From the NCBI RefSeq assembly GCF_000439085.1, contig NZ_AUUA01000022.1, positions 1 to 35,630 of the forward strand: a stretch of DNA of 35,630 nt. The letters run 5' to 3'. The notes under the pieces were generated by a model. It did no database searches, had not been told where the DNA came from, and saw only the letters and a program-made list of their open reading frames with translations. Source of the DNA: Leminorella grimontii ATCC 33999 = DSM 5078. GTDB taxonomy: Bacteria > Pseudomonadota > Gammaproteobacteria > Enterobacterales > Enterobacteriaceae. Of this stretch, positions 1 to 16,424 are shown in pieces. The position numbers and the translations under genes were made by a program. How positions within the stretch are numbered: position 1 is the first letter of the stretch; each line of letters begins with the position of its first letter.

Positions 1-195
1 TTCTACTTCCGTACGACTGACGTGACAGGCACCATCGAACTGCCGGAAGGCGTAGAGATGGTAATGCCAGGCGACAACATTCAGATGACCGTAAGTCTGA
101 TTGCGCCGATCGCAATGGACGAAGGTCTGCGCTTCGCAATCCGCGAAGGCGGCCGTACCGTTGGTGCGGGCGTTGTTGCCAAGATCGTTAAGTAA
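1..195 (+). CDS. tufA: Elongation factor Tu, C-terminal end (partial)
   Basis: The window opens inside this gene; frame 1 reads [17 protein letters not shown] and ends in [11 protein letters not shown] with TAA at 193-195. These 64 codons are the last part of domain 3 of EF-Tu, the GTPase that brings aminoacyl-tRNA to the ribosome. The start and the GTP-binding domain lie outside the window. It is called tufA rather than tufB because it sits next to the S10 operon, as the last gene of the str operon. A strong terminator follows at once. Unlike E. coli, no bfd-bfr pair separates it from rpsJ. Confidence 0.96.
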   Translation, partial: FYFRTTDVTGTIELPEGVEMVMPGDNIQMTVSLIAPIAMDEGLRFAIREGGRTVGAGVVAKIVK

Positions 196-216
196 TTTAT
201 TTTACTTGAAGATTAG

Positions 217-241
217 AAAAGGGCGCTTCGGCGCCCTTTTT
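217..241 (+). terminator. Rho-independent terminator of the str operon
   Basis: GGGCGC (221-226), tetraloop TTCG, GCGCCC (231-236), flanked by AAAA and a five-T run (237-241). It lies 22 bases after the tufA stop. Confidence 0.95.
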
Positions 242-296
242 GCTGCCTGAAATATGTCTACCCGTTCCGCAGTAGGTAATTAATTCTACATAGCAC

Positions 297-324
297 TTGC
301 GATGTGGGCGTAAATCTGTACAAT
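297..324 (+). promoter_or_regulatory. S10 operon promoter
   Basis: TTGCGA (297-302), 16 bp spacer, TACAAT (319-324). Transcription would start near 331, leaving a leader of about 190 nt, close to the long S10 leader known in E. coli. Position between the tufA terminator and the leader supports it. Confidence 0.75.
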
Positions 325-330
325 GCTCAG

Positions 331-832
<502 letters not shown>

Positions 833-864
833 TCAGGTCATTGAGCGATTGAGAGGTTGAAACA

Positions 865-1494
865 ATGATTGGTTTAGTCGGACGTAAAGTAGGAATGACC
901 CGTATCTTCACCGAAGAGGGTGTGTCTATTCCTGTTACTGTTATCGAAATTGAAGCGAACCGCGTTACTCAGGTTAAAGATCTGGCTAACGATGGATACC
1001 GTGCCGTACAAGTAACTACCGGTAGCAAAAAAGCTAACCGCGTTCTTAAGCCGGAAGCGGGTCATTTCGCTAAAGCTGGCGTTACTGCCGGTCGTGGTCT
1101 GTGGGAATTCCGTCTGAACGACGGTGAAGAATTCGCCGCTGGCCAAGAAATTAACGTTGATATCTTTGCCGACGTTAAGAAAGTTGACGTTACCGGGACT
1201 TCTAAAGGTAAGGGCTTCGCTGGTACTACTAAGCGTTGGAACTTCCGTACTCAGGACGCTACCCACGGTAACTCTTTGTCACATCGCGGTCACGGTTCTA
1301 TCGGTCAGAACCAGACGCCGGGTAAAGTGTTCAAAGGTAAGAAAATGGCAGGCCACCTGGGTGATGAGCGCGTAACCGTTCAAAGCCTGGAAGTAGTTCG
1401 TGTTGACGCTGAGCGCAACCTGCTGCTGGTTAAAGGCGCTGTTCCTGGGGCTACCGGTAGCGATCTGATCGTTAAACCGGCTGTGAAGGCGTAA
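865..1494 (+). CDS. rplC: 50S ribosomal protein L3
   Basis: 209 aa, begins [20 protein letters not shown]3 is an early-assembly protein of the large subunit whose long extension reaches the peptidyl transferase centre. The tip motif [18 protein letters not shown] near residue 150 holds the glutamine that PrmB methylates in E. coli. GAGGTTGAAACA precedes the ATG. Second gene of the S10 operon. Confidence 0.98.
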   Translation: MIGLVGRKVGMTRIFTEEGVSIPVTVIEIEANRVTQVKDLANDGYRAVQVTTGSKKANRVLKPEAGHFAKAGVTAGRGLWEFRLNDGEEFAAGQEINVDIFADVKKVDVTGTSKGKGFAGTTKRWNFRTQDATHGNSLSHRGHGSIGQNQTPGKVFKGKKMAGHLGDERVTVQSLEVVRVDAERNLLLVKGAVPGATGSDLIVKPAVKA

Positions 1495-1510
1495 CGTCGA
1501 GGAGATAGGA

Positions 1511-2415
<905 letters not shown>

Positions 2416-2427
2416 GCGGAGGATTGA

Positions 2428-3258
<831 letters not shown>

Positions 3259-3269
3259 TTAGAGGATAA

Positions 3270-3551
<282 letters not shown>

Positions 3552-3555
3552 GTAG

Positions 3556-5484
<1,929 letters not shown>

Positions 5485-5509
5485 TAAAGTATCGCTTTCC
5501 TCATAAGAT

Positions 5510-5541
5510 AAACGGCTCAGTTAATGGGCCGTTTATTTTTT
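5510..5541 (+). terminator. Terminator between S10 and spc operons
   Basis: AAACGGC (5510-5516) pairs with GCCGTTT (5528-5534), followed by ATTTTTTC. It lies 25 bases after rpsQ and just before the spc promoter. The modest stem suggests partial read-through is possible. Confidence 0.85.
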
Positions 5542-5560
5542 CTACCCAACGTCGGTAAGC

Positions 5561-5571
5561 GGTGGTATAAT
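5561..5571 (+). promoter_or_regulatory. spc operon promoter (extended -10)
   Basis: TGGTATAATG gives a perfect -10 TATAAT (5566-5571) with an upstream TGG resembling an extended -10; at 17 bp spacing the -35 position (CTACCC, 5543-5548 region) is poor. The following bases GCCGCGCCCT match the E. coli spc promoter as I remember it. Start near 5578. Confidence 0.75.
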
Positions 5572-5602
5572 GCCGCGCCCTGATGTATGGGGGATTTTAA
5601 AC

Positions 5603-5616
5603 GACCCGTGAGGGTC
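5603..5616 (+). promoter_or_regulatory. Hairpin in the spc operon leader
   Basis: GACCC (5603-5607), GTGA loop, GGGTC (5612-5616): a 5-bp helix closed by a GNRA-type tetraloop, 30 bases before rplN. The leader in E. coli has a helix at the same place with a longer loop. Function not known to me. Confidence 0.5.
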
Positions 5617-5634
5617 CTAAGTAGTTGACATTAG

Positions 5635-6898
<1,264 letters not shown>

Positions 6899-6909
6899 GG
6901 TAGGGTTGA

Positions 6910-7218
<309 letters not shown>

Positions 7219-7243
7219 TTTCACCATTGAATCACGGGAGTAA

Positions 7244-7642
<399 letters not shown>

Positions 7643-7655
7643 TCAGGAGGAAAAA

Positions 7656-8189
7656 ATGTCACGTGTTGCTAAAGCACCCGTCGTTATTCCTGCTGGTGTA
7701 GAGGTAAAACTCAACGGTCAGGCTATAACAATTAAAGGTAAAAACGGCGAGCTGTCGCGTACAGTCCATGACGCCGTCGAAGTTAAGCAGGATAACGGTG
7801 CGTTAACGTTCGCTCCTCGCGAAGGTTTCGCTAACGGGTGGGCCCAAGCTGGTACCGCTCGCGCCCTGATTAACGGAATGGTTGTCGGTGTTACTGAAGG
7901 CTTCACTAAGAAGCTACAGCTGGTAGGCGTAGGCTACCGCGCAGCGATTAAGGGTAATGCAGTAAGCCTGGCATTAGGCTTCTCTCACCCCGTTGAGCAT
8001 GTTCTGCCTGCAGGCATCACTGCTGAATGCCCGAGCCAAACTGAAATCGTACTGAAAGGTGCCGATAAGCAGTTAATTGGTCAGGTGGCTGCAGATTTGC
8101 GTGCCTACCGTCGTCCTGAGCCTTACAAAGGCAAGGGTGTCCGTTACGCCGACGAAGTCGTGCGTACCAAAGAGGCTAAGAAGAAGTAA
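7656..8189 (+). CDS. rplF: 50S ribosomal protein L6
   Basis: 177 aa, begins [19 protein letters not shown]. Two repeated RNA-binding folds near the sarcin-ricin loop and factor-binding site. The C-terminal motif [13 protein letters not shown] is intact. CAGGAGGAA is a strong ribosome binding site. Confidence 0.98.
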   Translation: MSRVAKAPVVIPAGVEVKLNGQAITIKGKNGELSRTVHDAVEVKQDNGALTFAPREGFANGWAQAGTARALINGMVVGVTEGFTKKLQLVGVGYRAAIKGNAVSLALGFSHPVEHVLPAGITAECPSQTEIVLKGADKQLIGQVAADLRAYRRPEPYKGKGVRYADEVVRTKEAKKK

Positions 8190-8552
<363 letters not shown>

Positions 8553-8557
8553 GGTAG

Positions 8558-9067
<510 letters not shown>

Positions 9068-9073
9068 TCAGCA

Positions 9074-9253
9074 ATGGCAAAGACTATCAAAATTACTCAA
9101 GTTCGCAGCTCAATCGGCCGTCTGCCTAAGCATAAGGCAACGCTGGTCGGTTTAGGTCTGCGTCGTATCGGTCACACTGTAGAACGCGAGGATACTCCTG
9201 CCGTTCGCGGTATGATCAATCGTATTTCCTATATGCTTAAAGTGGAGGAGTAA
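9074..9253 (+). CDS. rpmD: 50S ribosomal protein L30
   Basis: 59 aa, reading [20 protein letters not shown] and ending YMLKVEE. It sits between rpsE (6-base gap) and rplO (3-base gap), exactly where the spc operon has rpmD. L30 is a small alpha/beta protein of the large subunit that contacts 5S rRNA region helices. Confidence 0.97.
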   Translation: MAKTIKITQVRSSIGRLPKHKATLVGLGLRRIGHTVEREDTPAVRGMINRISYMLKVEE

Positions 9254-9256
9254 GAG

Positions 9257-9691
9257 ATGCGTTTAAATACTCTGGCTCCGGGCGAAGGCTCAAAACACGC
9301 TCCTAAGCGTTTAGGTCGCGGTATCGGTTCTGGTCTGGGTAAAACCAGCGGCCGTGGTCACAAAGGTCAGAAGTCTCGTTCTGGCGGTGGCGTACGTCGC
9401 GGGTTTGAAGGCGGCCAGATGCCTTTATACCGTCGTTTACCGAAGTTCGGTTTCACTTCTCGCAAGGCGATGGTGACGGCAGAAGTTCGTCTGTCCGATC
9501 TGGCCCGCGTTGAAGGCGACGTGATTGACCTGAACGTGCTGAAAGCGGCTAACGTTGTCGGTATCGAGATTGAGTTTGCGAAAGTTATGCTTTCCGGCGA
9601 AATCAAGCGTCCGGTTACCGTTCGCGGTCTGCGCGTATCTAAAGGTGCTCGCGCTGCGATTGAAGCCGCTGGCGGGAAAATTGAGGAATAA
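9257..9691 (+). CDS. rplO: 50S ribosomal protein L15
   Basis: 144 aa, begins [20 protein letters not shown] followed by the glycine/arginine-rich extension ([20 protein letters not shown]) that threads into 23S rRNA. A late assembly protein. AGTGGAGGAGTAAGAG provides the start signal, overlapping the end of rpmD. secY starts 7 bases later. Confidence 0.98.
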   Translation: MRLNTLAPGEGSKHAPKRLGRGIGSGLGKTSGRGHKGQKSRSGGGVRRGFEGGQMPLYRRLPKFGFTSRKAMVTAEVRLSDLARVEGDVIDLNVLKAANVVGIEIEFAKVMLSGEIKRPVTVRGLRVSKGARAAIEAAGGKIEE

Positions 9692-9698
9692 GTAGCAG

Positions 9699-11027
9699 AT
9701 GGCTAAGCAACCAGGATTAGATTTTCAAAGTGCGAAAGGCGGTATAGGCGAGCTCAAGCGCAGACTGTTGTTTGTGGTTGGTGCTTTGATCGTTTTCCGC
9801 ATCGGCTCTTTTATTCCGATCCCTGGTATTGACGCCACTGTGCTTGCCAAGTTACTCGAGCAGCAAAGAGGGACCATCATTGACATGTTCAACATGTTCT
9901 CTGGTGGCGCCCTCAGTCGTGCCTCTGTCTTTGCGCTGGGCATTATGCCGTACATTTCTGCCTCTATTATCGTGCAGCTGCTGACTGTGGTTCATCCAAA
10001 GTTAGCAGAGCTGAAAAAAGAGGGAGAGTCTGGCCGTCGCAAGATTAGCCAGTACACGCGTTATGGCACGTTAGTTCTGGCCATATTCCAATCAATCGGT
10101 ATTGCTACCGGTTTACCGAATATGGGAATGCCTGGCCTGGTGATTAACCCGGGCTTTGCGTTTTACTTTACTGCGGTTGTGAGTCTGGTTACGGGAACCA
10201 TGTTCCTGATGTGGCTGGGTGAGCAAGTGACTGAGCGGGGTATCGGAAACGGTATTTCGATCATCATTTTCGCCGGTATCGTAGCGGGGCTGCCTACCGC
10301 AATTGGGCAGACTATCGAGGATGCTCGGCAGGGTGAGCTACATGTTCTTCTGCTACTGTTGGTTGCTGTTTTAGTATTCGCAGTAACGTTCTTTGTTGTG
10401 TTTGTTGAACGTGGTCAGCGTCGTATCGTCGTTAACTACGCCAAGCGCCAGCAGGGGCGTCGCGTATACGCAGCTCAGAGCACTCACTTACCGTTGAAAG
10501 TAAACATGGCGGGCGTTATTCCTGCAATTTTTGCTTCAAGTATCATTCTGTTCCCGGCAACTATTGCTTCGTGGTTCGGCGGTGGTACCGGTTGGAGCTG
10601 GTTGACAACAATTTCTATGAATTTGCAACCCGGTCAACCGCTTTATGTGTTACTCTATGCGGCCGCAATCATATTCTTCTGTTTCTTCTATACGGCGTTG
10701 GTCTTCAACCCTCGTGAAACAGCGGATAACCTGAAGAAGTCCGGTGCGTTTGTACCAGGGATTCGTCCGGGAGAGCAAACGGCTAAATACATTGATAAAG
10801 TAATGACTCGTCTGACTTTCGTCGGCGCGATGTACATTACCTTTATCTGCCTGATCCCGGAGTTCATGCGTGATGCGATGAAAGTACCCTTTAACTTTGG
10901 CGGTACTTCTCTGTTGATTGTCGTCGTCGTCATCATGGACTTTATGGCTCAAGTGCAAACTCTGATGATGTCAAGTCAGTACGAGTCTGCATTGAAGAAA
11001 GCAAACCTGAAAGGCTACGGCCGTTAA
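9699..11027 (+). CDS. secY: Protein translocase subunit SecY
   Basis: 442 aa (E. coli 443). The channel protein of the SecYEG inner-membrane translocon, with ten predicted membrane helices; the first is [19 protein letters not shown]. The plug region follows helix 1, and the cytoplasmic loops that bind SecA and ribosomes ([14 protein letters not shown] and [20 protein letters not shown]) are conserved. In the spc operon, so membrane insertion capacity is made together with ribosomes. Confidence 0.98.
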   Translation: MAKQPGLDFQSAKGGIGELKRRLLFVVGALIVFRIGSFIPIPGIDATVLAKLLEQQRGTIIDMFNMFSGGALSRASVFALGIMPYISASIIVQLLTVVHPKLAELKKEGESGRRKISQYTRYGTLVLAIFQSIGIATGLPNMGMPGLVINPGFAFYFTAVVSLVTGTMFLMWLGEQVTERGIGNGISIIIFAGIVAGLPTAIGQTIEDARQGELHVLLLLLVAVLVFAVTFFVVFVERGQRRIVVNYAKRQQGRRVYAAQSTHLPLKVNMAGVIPAIFASSIILFPATIASWFGGGTGWSWLTTISMNLQPGQPLYVLLYAAAIIFFCFFYTALVFNPRETADNLKKSGAFVPGIRPGEQTAKYIDKVMTRLTFVGAMYITFICLIPEFMRDAMKVPFNFGGTSLLIVVVVIMDFMAQVQTLMMSSQYESALKKANLKGYGR

Positions 11028-11061
11028 TTCGGGCTAGCTTGAGAAGTTACGGAGAGTTAAA

Positions 11062-11175
11062 ATGAAAGTTCGTGCTTCCGTCAAGAAACTGTGCCGCAAC
11101 TGCAAAATCATCAAGCGCCACGGCATCGTGCGCGTGATTTGCGTTGAAGCAAAGCATAAGCAGCGTCAAGGCTGA
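11062..11175 (+). CDS. rpmJ: 50S ribosomal protein L36, zinc-binding type
   Basis: 37 aa, [18 protein letters not shown] ... KHKQRQG. Cys11, Cys14, Cys27 and His32 form the zinc ribbon of the C-plus form. It is one residue shorter than the E. coli protein as I remember it, the change lying between Cys27 and the KHKQRQG tail. Last gene of the spc operon, 34 bases after secY, with ACGGAGAG before ATG. Confidence 0.96.
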   Translation: MKVRASVKKLCRNCKIIKRHGIVRVICVEAKHKQRQG

Positions 11176-11198
11176 TTTAAGCTTTTAGCATTTTTTTC

Positions 11199-11227
11199 TT
11201 GCAAAGTATGGTTGAGCTGGCTAGATT
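11199..11227 (+). promoter_or_regulatory. alpha operon promoter
   Basis: TTGCAA (11199-11204), 17 bp spacer, TAGATT (11222-11227). The -10 lies inside the inverted repeat at 11216-11234. Start near 11234, giving a leader of about 95 nt before rpsM. The layout matches the E. coli alpha promoter. Confidence 0.7.
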
Positions 11228-11234
11228 AGCCAGC
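11216..11234 (+). terminator. Hairpin at the spc/alpha junction
   Basis: GCTGGCTA (11216-11223), GAT loop, TAGCCAGC (11227-11234): a perfect 8-bp stem followed by CAATCTTTTG, a weak T-rich tract. It could act as a partial spc terminator while also containing the -10 of the alpha promoter. Confidence 0.55.
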
Positions 11235-11253
11235 CAATCTTTTGTTGTGTAAC

Positions 11254-11327
11254 CACAGCACTATTTGAGTATCCTGAAAACGGGCTTTTCAGAGTAGTGC
11301 TGTGATATTAAATTGTAGGAGTGCATA
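11254..11327 (+). promoter_or_regulatory. S4-binding pseudoknot leader of the alpha operon
   Basis: In E. coli S4 represses the alpha operon by trapping a nested pseudoknot around the rpsM start. Here an outer 10-bp helix, CACAGCACTA (11254-11263) with TAGTGCTGTG (11295-11304), encloses an inner one, CTGAAAA (11274-11280) with TTTTCAG (11286-11292). The inner helix, the ribosome binding site TAGGAGTG and the GTG start are as in E. coli; the outer helix has different bases but stays fully paired. Confidence 0.8.
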
Positions 11328-11684
11328 GTGGCCCGTATAGCAGGCATTAACATTCCTGATCACAAACATACCGTTATTGCATTAACTGCGATCTTCGGCA
11401 TCGGCAAAACCCGCTCACAGGCTATCTGTAAAGCGTCTGGTATTGCCGAAAATGTTAAGATCAGTGAACTGTCTGAAGAGCAAATTGACACACTGCGTGA
11501 CGAAGTTGCCAAGTACACCGTCGAAGGCGATCTGCGTCGTGAAGTTACCATGAGCATCAAGCGTCTGATGGACCTTGGTTGTTACCGTGGTATGCGTCAT
11601 CGTCGCGGTCTCCCGGTTCGCGGTCAGCGTACCAAGACTAACGCTCGTACCCGCAAGGGTCCGCGCAAGCCGATCAAGAAATAA
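11328..11684 (+). CDS. rpsM: 30S ribosomal protein S13
   Basis: 118 aa, begins [19 protein letters not shown] and uses a GTG start, as in E. coli, placed in the S4 pseudoknot. S13 in the 30S head contacts L5 and L31 and its basic tail ([17 protein letters not shown]) touches P-site tRNA. First gene of the alpha operon. Confidence 0.98.
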   Translation: MARIAGINIPDHKHTVIALTAIFGIGKTRSQAICKASGIAENVKISELSEEQIDTLRDEVAKYTVEGDLRREVTMSIKRLMDLGCYRGMRHRRGLPVRGQRTKTNARTRKGPRKPIKK

Positions 11685-11697
11685 TCGGGGTGATTGA

Positions 11698-12090
<393 letters not shown>

Positions 12091-12104
12091 CGCCTCGTTT
12101 CTAG

Positions 12105-12743
<639 letters not shown>

Positions 12744-12768
12744 AGTTTAGTACCAAAGAGAGGACACA

Positions 12769-13758
12769 ATGCAGGGTTCTGTGACAGAGTTTCTAAAACC
12801 ACGCCTGGTGGACATCGAACAACTGAGTTCGACTCACGCCAAGGTGACCCTTGAGCCGTTAGAGCGTGGCTTCGGCCATACTCTAGGTAACGCACTACGC
12901 CGCATTTTGCTGTCATCCATGCCGGGATGTGCGGTGACTGAGGTTGAGATTGATGGTGTACTTCATGAGTACAGCACCAAAGAAGGCGTCCAGGAAGATA
13001 TCCTGGAGATCCTGCTCAACCTGAAAGGGCTGGCGGTGAAAGTTCATGGTAAAGATGAAGTTATTCTTAGCTTGAATAAGTCTGGCATTGGCCCTGTGAC
13101 TGCAGCCGACATCACCCATGACGGTGATGTTGAAATCGTCAAACCTCAGCACCTGATCTGTCACCTGACCGATGAAAACGCATCTATTAGCATGCGTATC
13201 AAGGTTCAGCGTGGTCGTGGTTATGTGCCGGCTTCTGCCCGTATTCATACGGAAGAAGACGAGCGCCCAATCGGTCGTCTGCTGGTTGACGCCTGCTACA
13301 GCCCCGTAGAGCGTATTGCCTACAACGTTGAAGCAGCGCGCGTTGAGCAGCGTACCGACTTGGACAAGCTGGTTATCGAGATGGAAACCAACGGCACGAT
13401 CGATCCGGAAGAATCGATCCGTCGTGCGGCAACCATTCTGGCCGAACAGCTCGAAGCTTTTGTTGACCTACGTGACGTACGTCAGCCGGAAGTTAAAGAA
13501 GAGAAGCCAGAATTCGATCCGATCCTGCTGCGCCCGGTTGACGATCTGGAACTGACTGTCCGCTCCGCTAACTGCCTCAAGGCAGAAGCTATCCATTACA
13601 TCGGTGATCTGGTACAGCGTACCGAAGTTGAGCTGTTAAAAACGCCTAACTTGGGTAAAAAATCTCTTACCGAGATTAAAGACGTGTTGGCCTCCCGTGG
13701 TCTGTCTCTGGGCATGCGCCTGGAAAACTGGCCGCCGGCTAGCATTGCTGACGAGTAA
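12769..13758 (+). CDS. rpoA: RNA polymerase alpha subunit
   Basis: 329 aa as in E. coli. The N-terminal domain ([20 protein letters not shown], about residues 30-50) dimerises and assembles beta and beta-prime; the C-terminal domain (about 250-329) binds UP elements and activators, with the [18 protein letters not shown] motif carrying Arg265 apparently unchanged. Between rpsD and rplQ as expected. Confidence 0.98.
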
Positions 13759-13774
13759 CCGGATCGCAGGTTAA

Positions 13775-14188
<414 letters not shown>

Positions 14189-14204
14189 TCTGTCGCTGTA
14201 TGAG

Positions 14205-14230
14205 AAAGCCGGGTTTATCCCGGCTTTTTT
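14205..14230 (+). terminator. Terminator of the alpha operon
   Basis: AAAGCCGGG (14205-14213), loop TTTAT, CCCGGCTTT (14219-14227) and T run to 14230. The A-run on the 5' side means it may also end leftward transcripts coming from 14272. Confidence 0.95.
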
Positions 14231-14271
14231 ACGCTTATCGTTAGCCCCACGAGGACCGTTTAGACATTTCC

Positions 14272-15531
14272 TTATGTGCCAGTATTTCGGATGGACCATT
14301 TCCCGTCGTTGATATGTTCCAGTATAAAAAATGGAAGATATTCTCTCCACGCGCCGCTGTGGACTTTTGAGCGATAGACACACTGCCTGACGCCGTTTTC
14401 ATCCAGTATTTCCCACGTTTGCATTTCACCGTCGGCCAGAGGGCTGTTTACTTCCGCGAGTTGATAGCTGGCGTTGCTGCCAACGTGAAACCTTTTTGTT
14501 TTCCAGCGGATGGGGGGATGTGCGGGGAAAGGCTTGGCATGGTGAAAGCCGAAAATATCATCATGAGAAAGAAGGCTTTGTTTAACCGTTGGCCAGAGGT
14601 ATTCGCGCAGAAAATACTGGTCAACAAAGCGCTCATGAGCTGGCCTTTTGGCCAAATAGTCGCGCGTCATCTCGACAACTGAGGGTATATTTTCGTTATG
14701 GCAGCCGCCCCATAGTCCTGCCAGTATAAGCTCGGTATGGGTAAAGTAATCGCGGATATGATGATACCAGCTGTCGCCGTGTATCCATTCCTCTATTGCT
14801 GCCTGTTCGCGCTCCGACAGTAAAGAGTCAGCGTCGCGAATAATATAACGCTTTATTTTCGGATCGTTGATGACCAAAAAGCGCCACATCAGGGGCGGTA
14901 GCGCTTTCTTTACTTCCTCTTCCACGCGGATGACCGTTGCGCCGGCCTGCCGTAAACGAGTTTGGACGCTCTCAGGTACGGTATCGTCCAGATAGAAGCG
15001 GCTTTGCCAACTCGGAAGCAGCGTTTTACTGACGTTTGCGTTCATGACGGCCGTTTCACAGTAGCGGGGTGCGGCACCAAATAGCGTAAAGGAGATGACG
15101 TTCTCTTCCGGGTTGTTTGGATTGAACGTGGGCGGCGCTTCAGTGGGGATTGTGTAGGCTTTTCCGCGCCCAAAGACGCAGTCCGCCCGCTCAAGCGACA
15201 TGAGGCCGTATCGCTTAACATCTTCCAGTCGGTTTAGCCAACCGCTAGCTTCCGCCATTCCGTCTAACGTAGTTGTGGGTAAACGTTCAGGGGCCGTTGT
15301 ATCGATCAGGCGCCTGTAGATTTTATATGCCTTCTCATACTCGCCCGTGCGCATCAGGCAAAGCGCGTAGCTGGCCTGCACGTCGGGGTTTTTGGGCATT
15401 ATTTTTAGCGTGGCTTCGGCAAGCGCTTTACCTTGCTGATAGTTTGCTTGCCGCATGGCTTCTTTAAACTGAGAGGCTAACTGGAGAAAGCGTTGCTCCT
15501 GCTTGGCTCTGTTATTCTGAACTGGCCGCAT
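14272..15531 (-). CDS. Unnamed TPR plus glycosyltransferase-like protein
   Basis: 419 aa, not a gene I can name. Residues about 15-110 look like tetratricopeptide-type helical repeats (GKALAEATLKIMPKNPDVQ; MRTGEYEKAYKIYRRLID). From about 143 a globular domain starts, with VISFTLFG, RFYLDD, then YIIRDADSLLSEREQAAIEEW (RDADS at 232-236) and HHIRDYFTHTELILAGLWGG, later VDQYFLREYLWP. An acidic RDxDS motif, a following H-x-R-D and a DQxFL motif recall proteins annotated as nucleotide-sugar glycosyltransferases, so this is my tentative call. There is no signal peptide. It runs against the neighbouring genes, stands alone, and occupies the place where E. coli has yhdN. AGGGA lies about 10 bases before the ATG. 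Confidence 0.6.
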   Translation of the reverse strand: MRPVQNNRAKQEQRFLQLASQFKEAMRQANYQQGKALAEATLKIMPKNPDVQASYALCLMRTGEYEKAYKIYRRLIDTTAPERLPTTTLDGMAEASGWLNRLEDVKRYGLMSLERADCVFGRGKAYTIPTEAPPTFNPNNPEENVISFTLFGAAPRYCETAVMNANVSKTLLPSWQSRFYLDDTVPESVQTRLRQAGATVIRVEEEVKKALPPLMWRFLVINDPKIKRYIIRDADSLLSEREQAAIEEWIHGDSWYHHIRDYFTHTELILAGLWGGCHNENIPSVVEMTRDYLAKRPAHERFVDQYFLREYLWPTVKQSLLSHDDIFGFHHAKPFPAHPPIRWKTKRFHVGSNASYQLAEVNSPLADGEMQTWEILDENGVRQCVYRSKVHSGAWREYLPFFILEHINDGKWSIRNTGT

Positions 15532-15690
15532 AGATGGATATCCCTATCTAAGTAAGTGGTCATTTACGGCGCTATTTGGGGAAAGCGCACCTTTTCAAAA
15601 TATCGAAAGTGGGGTAATGGTATGCTATTCCCACGGCTCTCATCATCCTAACATGGGGAATGCCGATTCACGATAGCGCGGGGGGACGCA

Positions 15691-16134
15691 ATGTACCGTA
15701 TTGGACAAATAGCCAAGCTGGCAGGGGTAACGCCGGATACTATTCGCTACTATGAAAAACAGAATATGATGTCTCACGACGTTCGTACTGAAGGCGGCTA
15801 TCGCCTGTACACCGAACAGGACTTACAGAGGCTGAAGTTCATTCGCTATGCTAAACAGCTTGGGTTCACGCTGGAGTCGATAGCCGAGCTGCTCTCTATC
15901 CGGGTTGAACCCGAACAGCATACCTGTCAGGAATCAAAATCGATCGTTGAAGCTCGGCTGGCAGAAGTTGAACAAAAGCTCGAAGAGCTTGAAAAGATGC
16001 GGACTTCCCTAAGGCGGCTCAGCGATGCATGCTGCGGTAAGGCCCATAGCTCAGCCTATTGCTCTATTCTTGAGGCCCTGGAACAGGGGGCGACCAGCAA
16101 TTTGCCCCGCGTTGACCTGCGTAAGAAACGATAG
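15691..16134 (+). CDS. zntR: Zn(II)-responsive MerR-family regulator
   Basis: 147 aa (E. coli 141). The MerR winged helix is at residues 1-70 (MYRIGQIAKLAGVTPDTIRY), a dimerising coiled coil at about 80-112. All metal ligands of ZntR are present: Cys79 in HTCQES, Cys114-Cys115, His119 and Cys124 in the loop ACCGKAHSSAYC. In E. coli it bends the promoter of the zinc exporter gene zntA, which is not in this window. The C-terminus (TSNLPRVDLRKKR) is longer than in E. coli and lacks its terminal cysteine. Next gene is arfA, as in E. coli. Confidence 0.95.
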   Translation: MYRIGQIAKLAGVTPDTIRYYEKQNMMSHDVRTEGGYRLYTEQDLQRLKFIRYAKQLGFTLESIAELLSIRVEPEQHTCQESKSIVEARLAEVEQKLEELEKMRTSLRRLSDACCGKAHSSAYCSILEALEQGATSNLPRVDLRKKR

Positions 16135-16148
16135 CCAGTTTGTTTTTT

Positions 16149-16176
16149 TTGATCTATGATGCGCGCGTTTTATAAC
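16149..16176 (+). promoter_or_regulatory. Probable arfA promoter
   Basis: TTGATC (16149-16154), 16 bp spacer, TATAAC (16171-16176), just after a run of eight T. It would start near 16183, leaving a leader of about 20 nt with GAGG ahead of the arfA ATG. Confidence 0.5.
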
Positions 16177-16202
16177 CGTCTGACTGACTTAATGAGGTGT
16201 CT

Positions 16203-16424
16203 ATGTCAAGCTATAAGCACAAGAAGGGGAAAATCCGGCATAACGCGCTGGAAGCGCTGCTCCACGATCCGCTGTTTCATCAGCGTATAGAAAAAGCAGA
16301 AAAGGGGAAAGGCAGCTATCGGCGTAAAGAAAAACATGCAGGAAAAGCGGGCTGGGAGGCTGGAGATAAAACGAGGGAAAACGTCCTTTTATCTCCAGCC
16401 TTCTGCCTTTCTGCTCTGGCCTAA
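16203..16424 (+). CDS. arfA: Alternative ribosome-rescue factor A
   Basis: 73 aa from the ATG at 16203, chosen because GAGG lies 5 bases upstream and [11 protein letters not shown] matches the E. coli start MSRYQHTKGQI; a GTG two codons upstream (16197) is less likely. ArfA recruits RF2 to ribosomes stalled on mRNAs without a stop codon when trans-translation fails. The conserved core [29 protein letters not shown] is present. From about codon 52 the message forms a perfect 14-bp hairpin; in E. coli such a structure is cut by RNase III or ends transcription, giving a stop-less mRNA whose truncated product is active only when tmRNA is overloaded. The tail after the hairpin ([12 protein letters not shown]) is hydrophobic, as in E. 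coli. The stop overlaps that of the opposing regulator gene. Confidence 0.93.
   Translation: MSSYKHKKGKIRHNALEALLHDPLFHQRIEKAEKGKGSYRRKEKHAGKAGWEAGDKTRENVLLSPAFCLSALA
16358..16400 (+). promoter_or_regulatory. In-gene hairpin of arfA
   Basis: GGCTGGAGATAAAA (16358-16371) is the exact reverse complement of TTTTATCTCCAGCC (16387-16400), with a 15-base loop. It lies wholly within the arfA reading frame. This is the expected RNase III / terminator element that makes arfA mRNA lose its stop codon. The tract after it (TTCTGCCTTTCTG) is only moderately T-rich, so cleavage seems likelier than termination. Confidence 0.8.

Noticed and set aside
5625-5630. TTGACA just before rplN as a -35 box
   Set aside because: No -10 fits before the ATG at 5647; the strong TATAAT upstream explains transcription and this lies in the leader.
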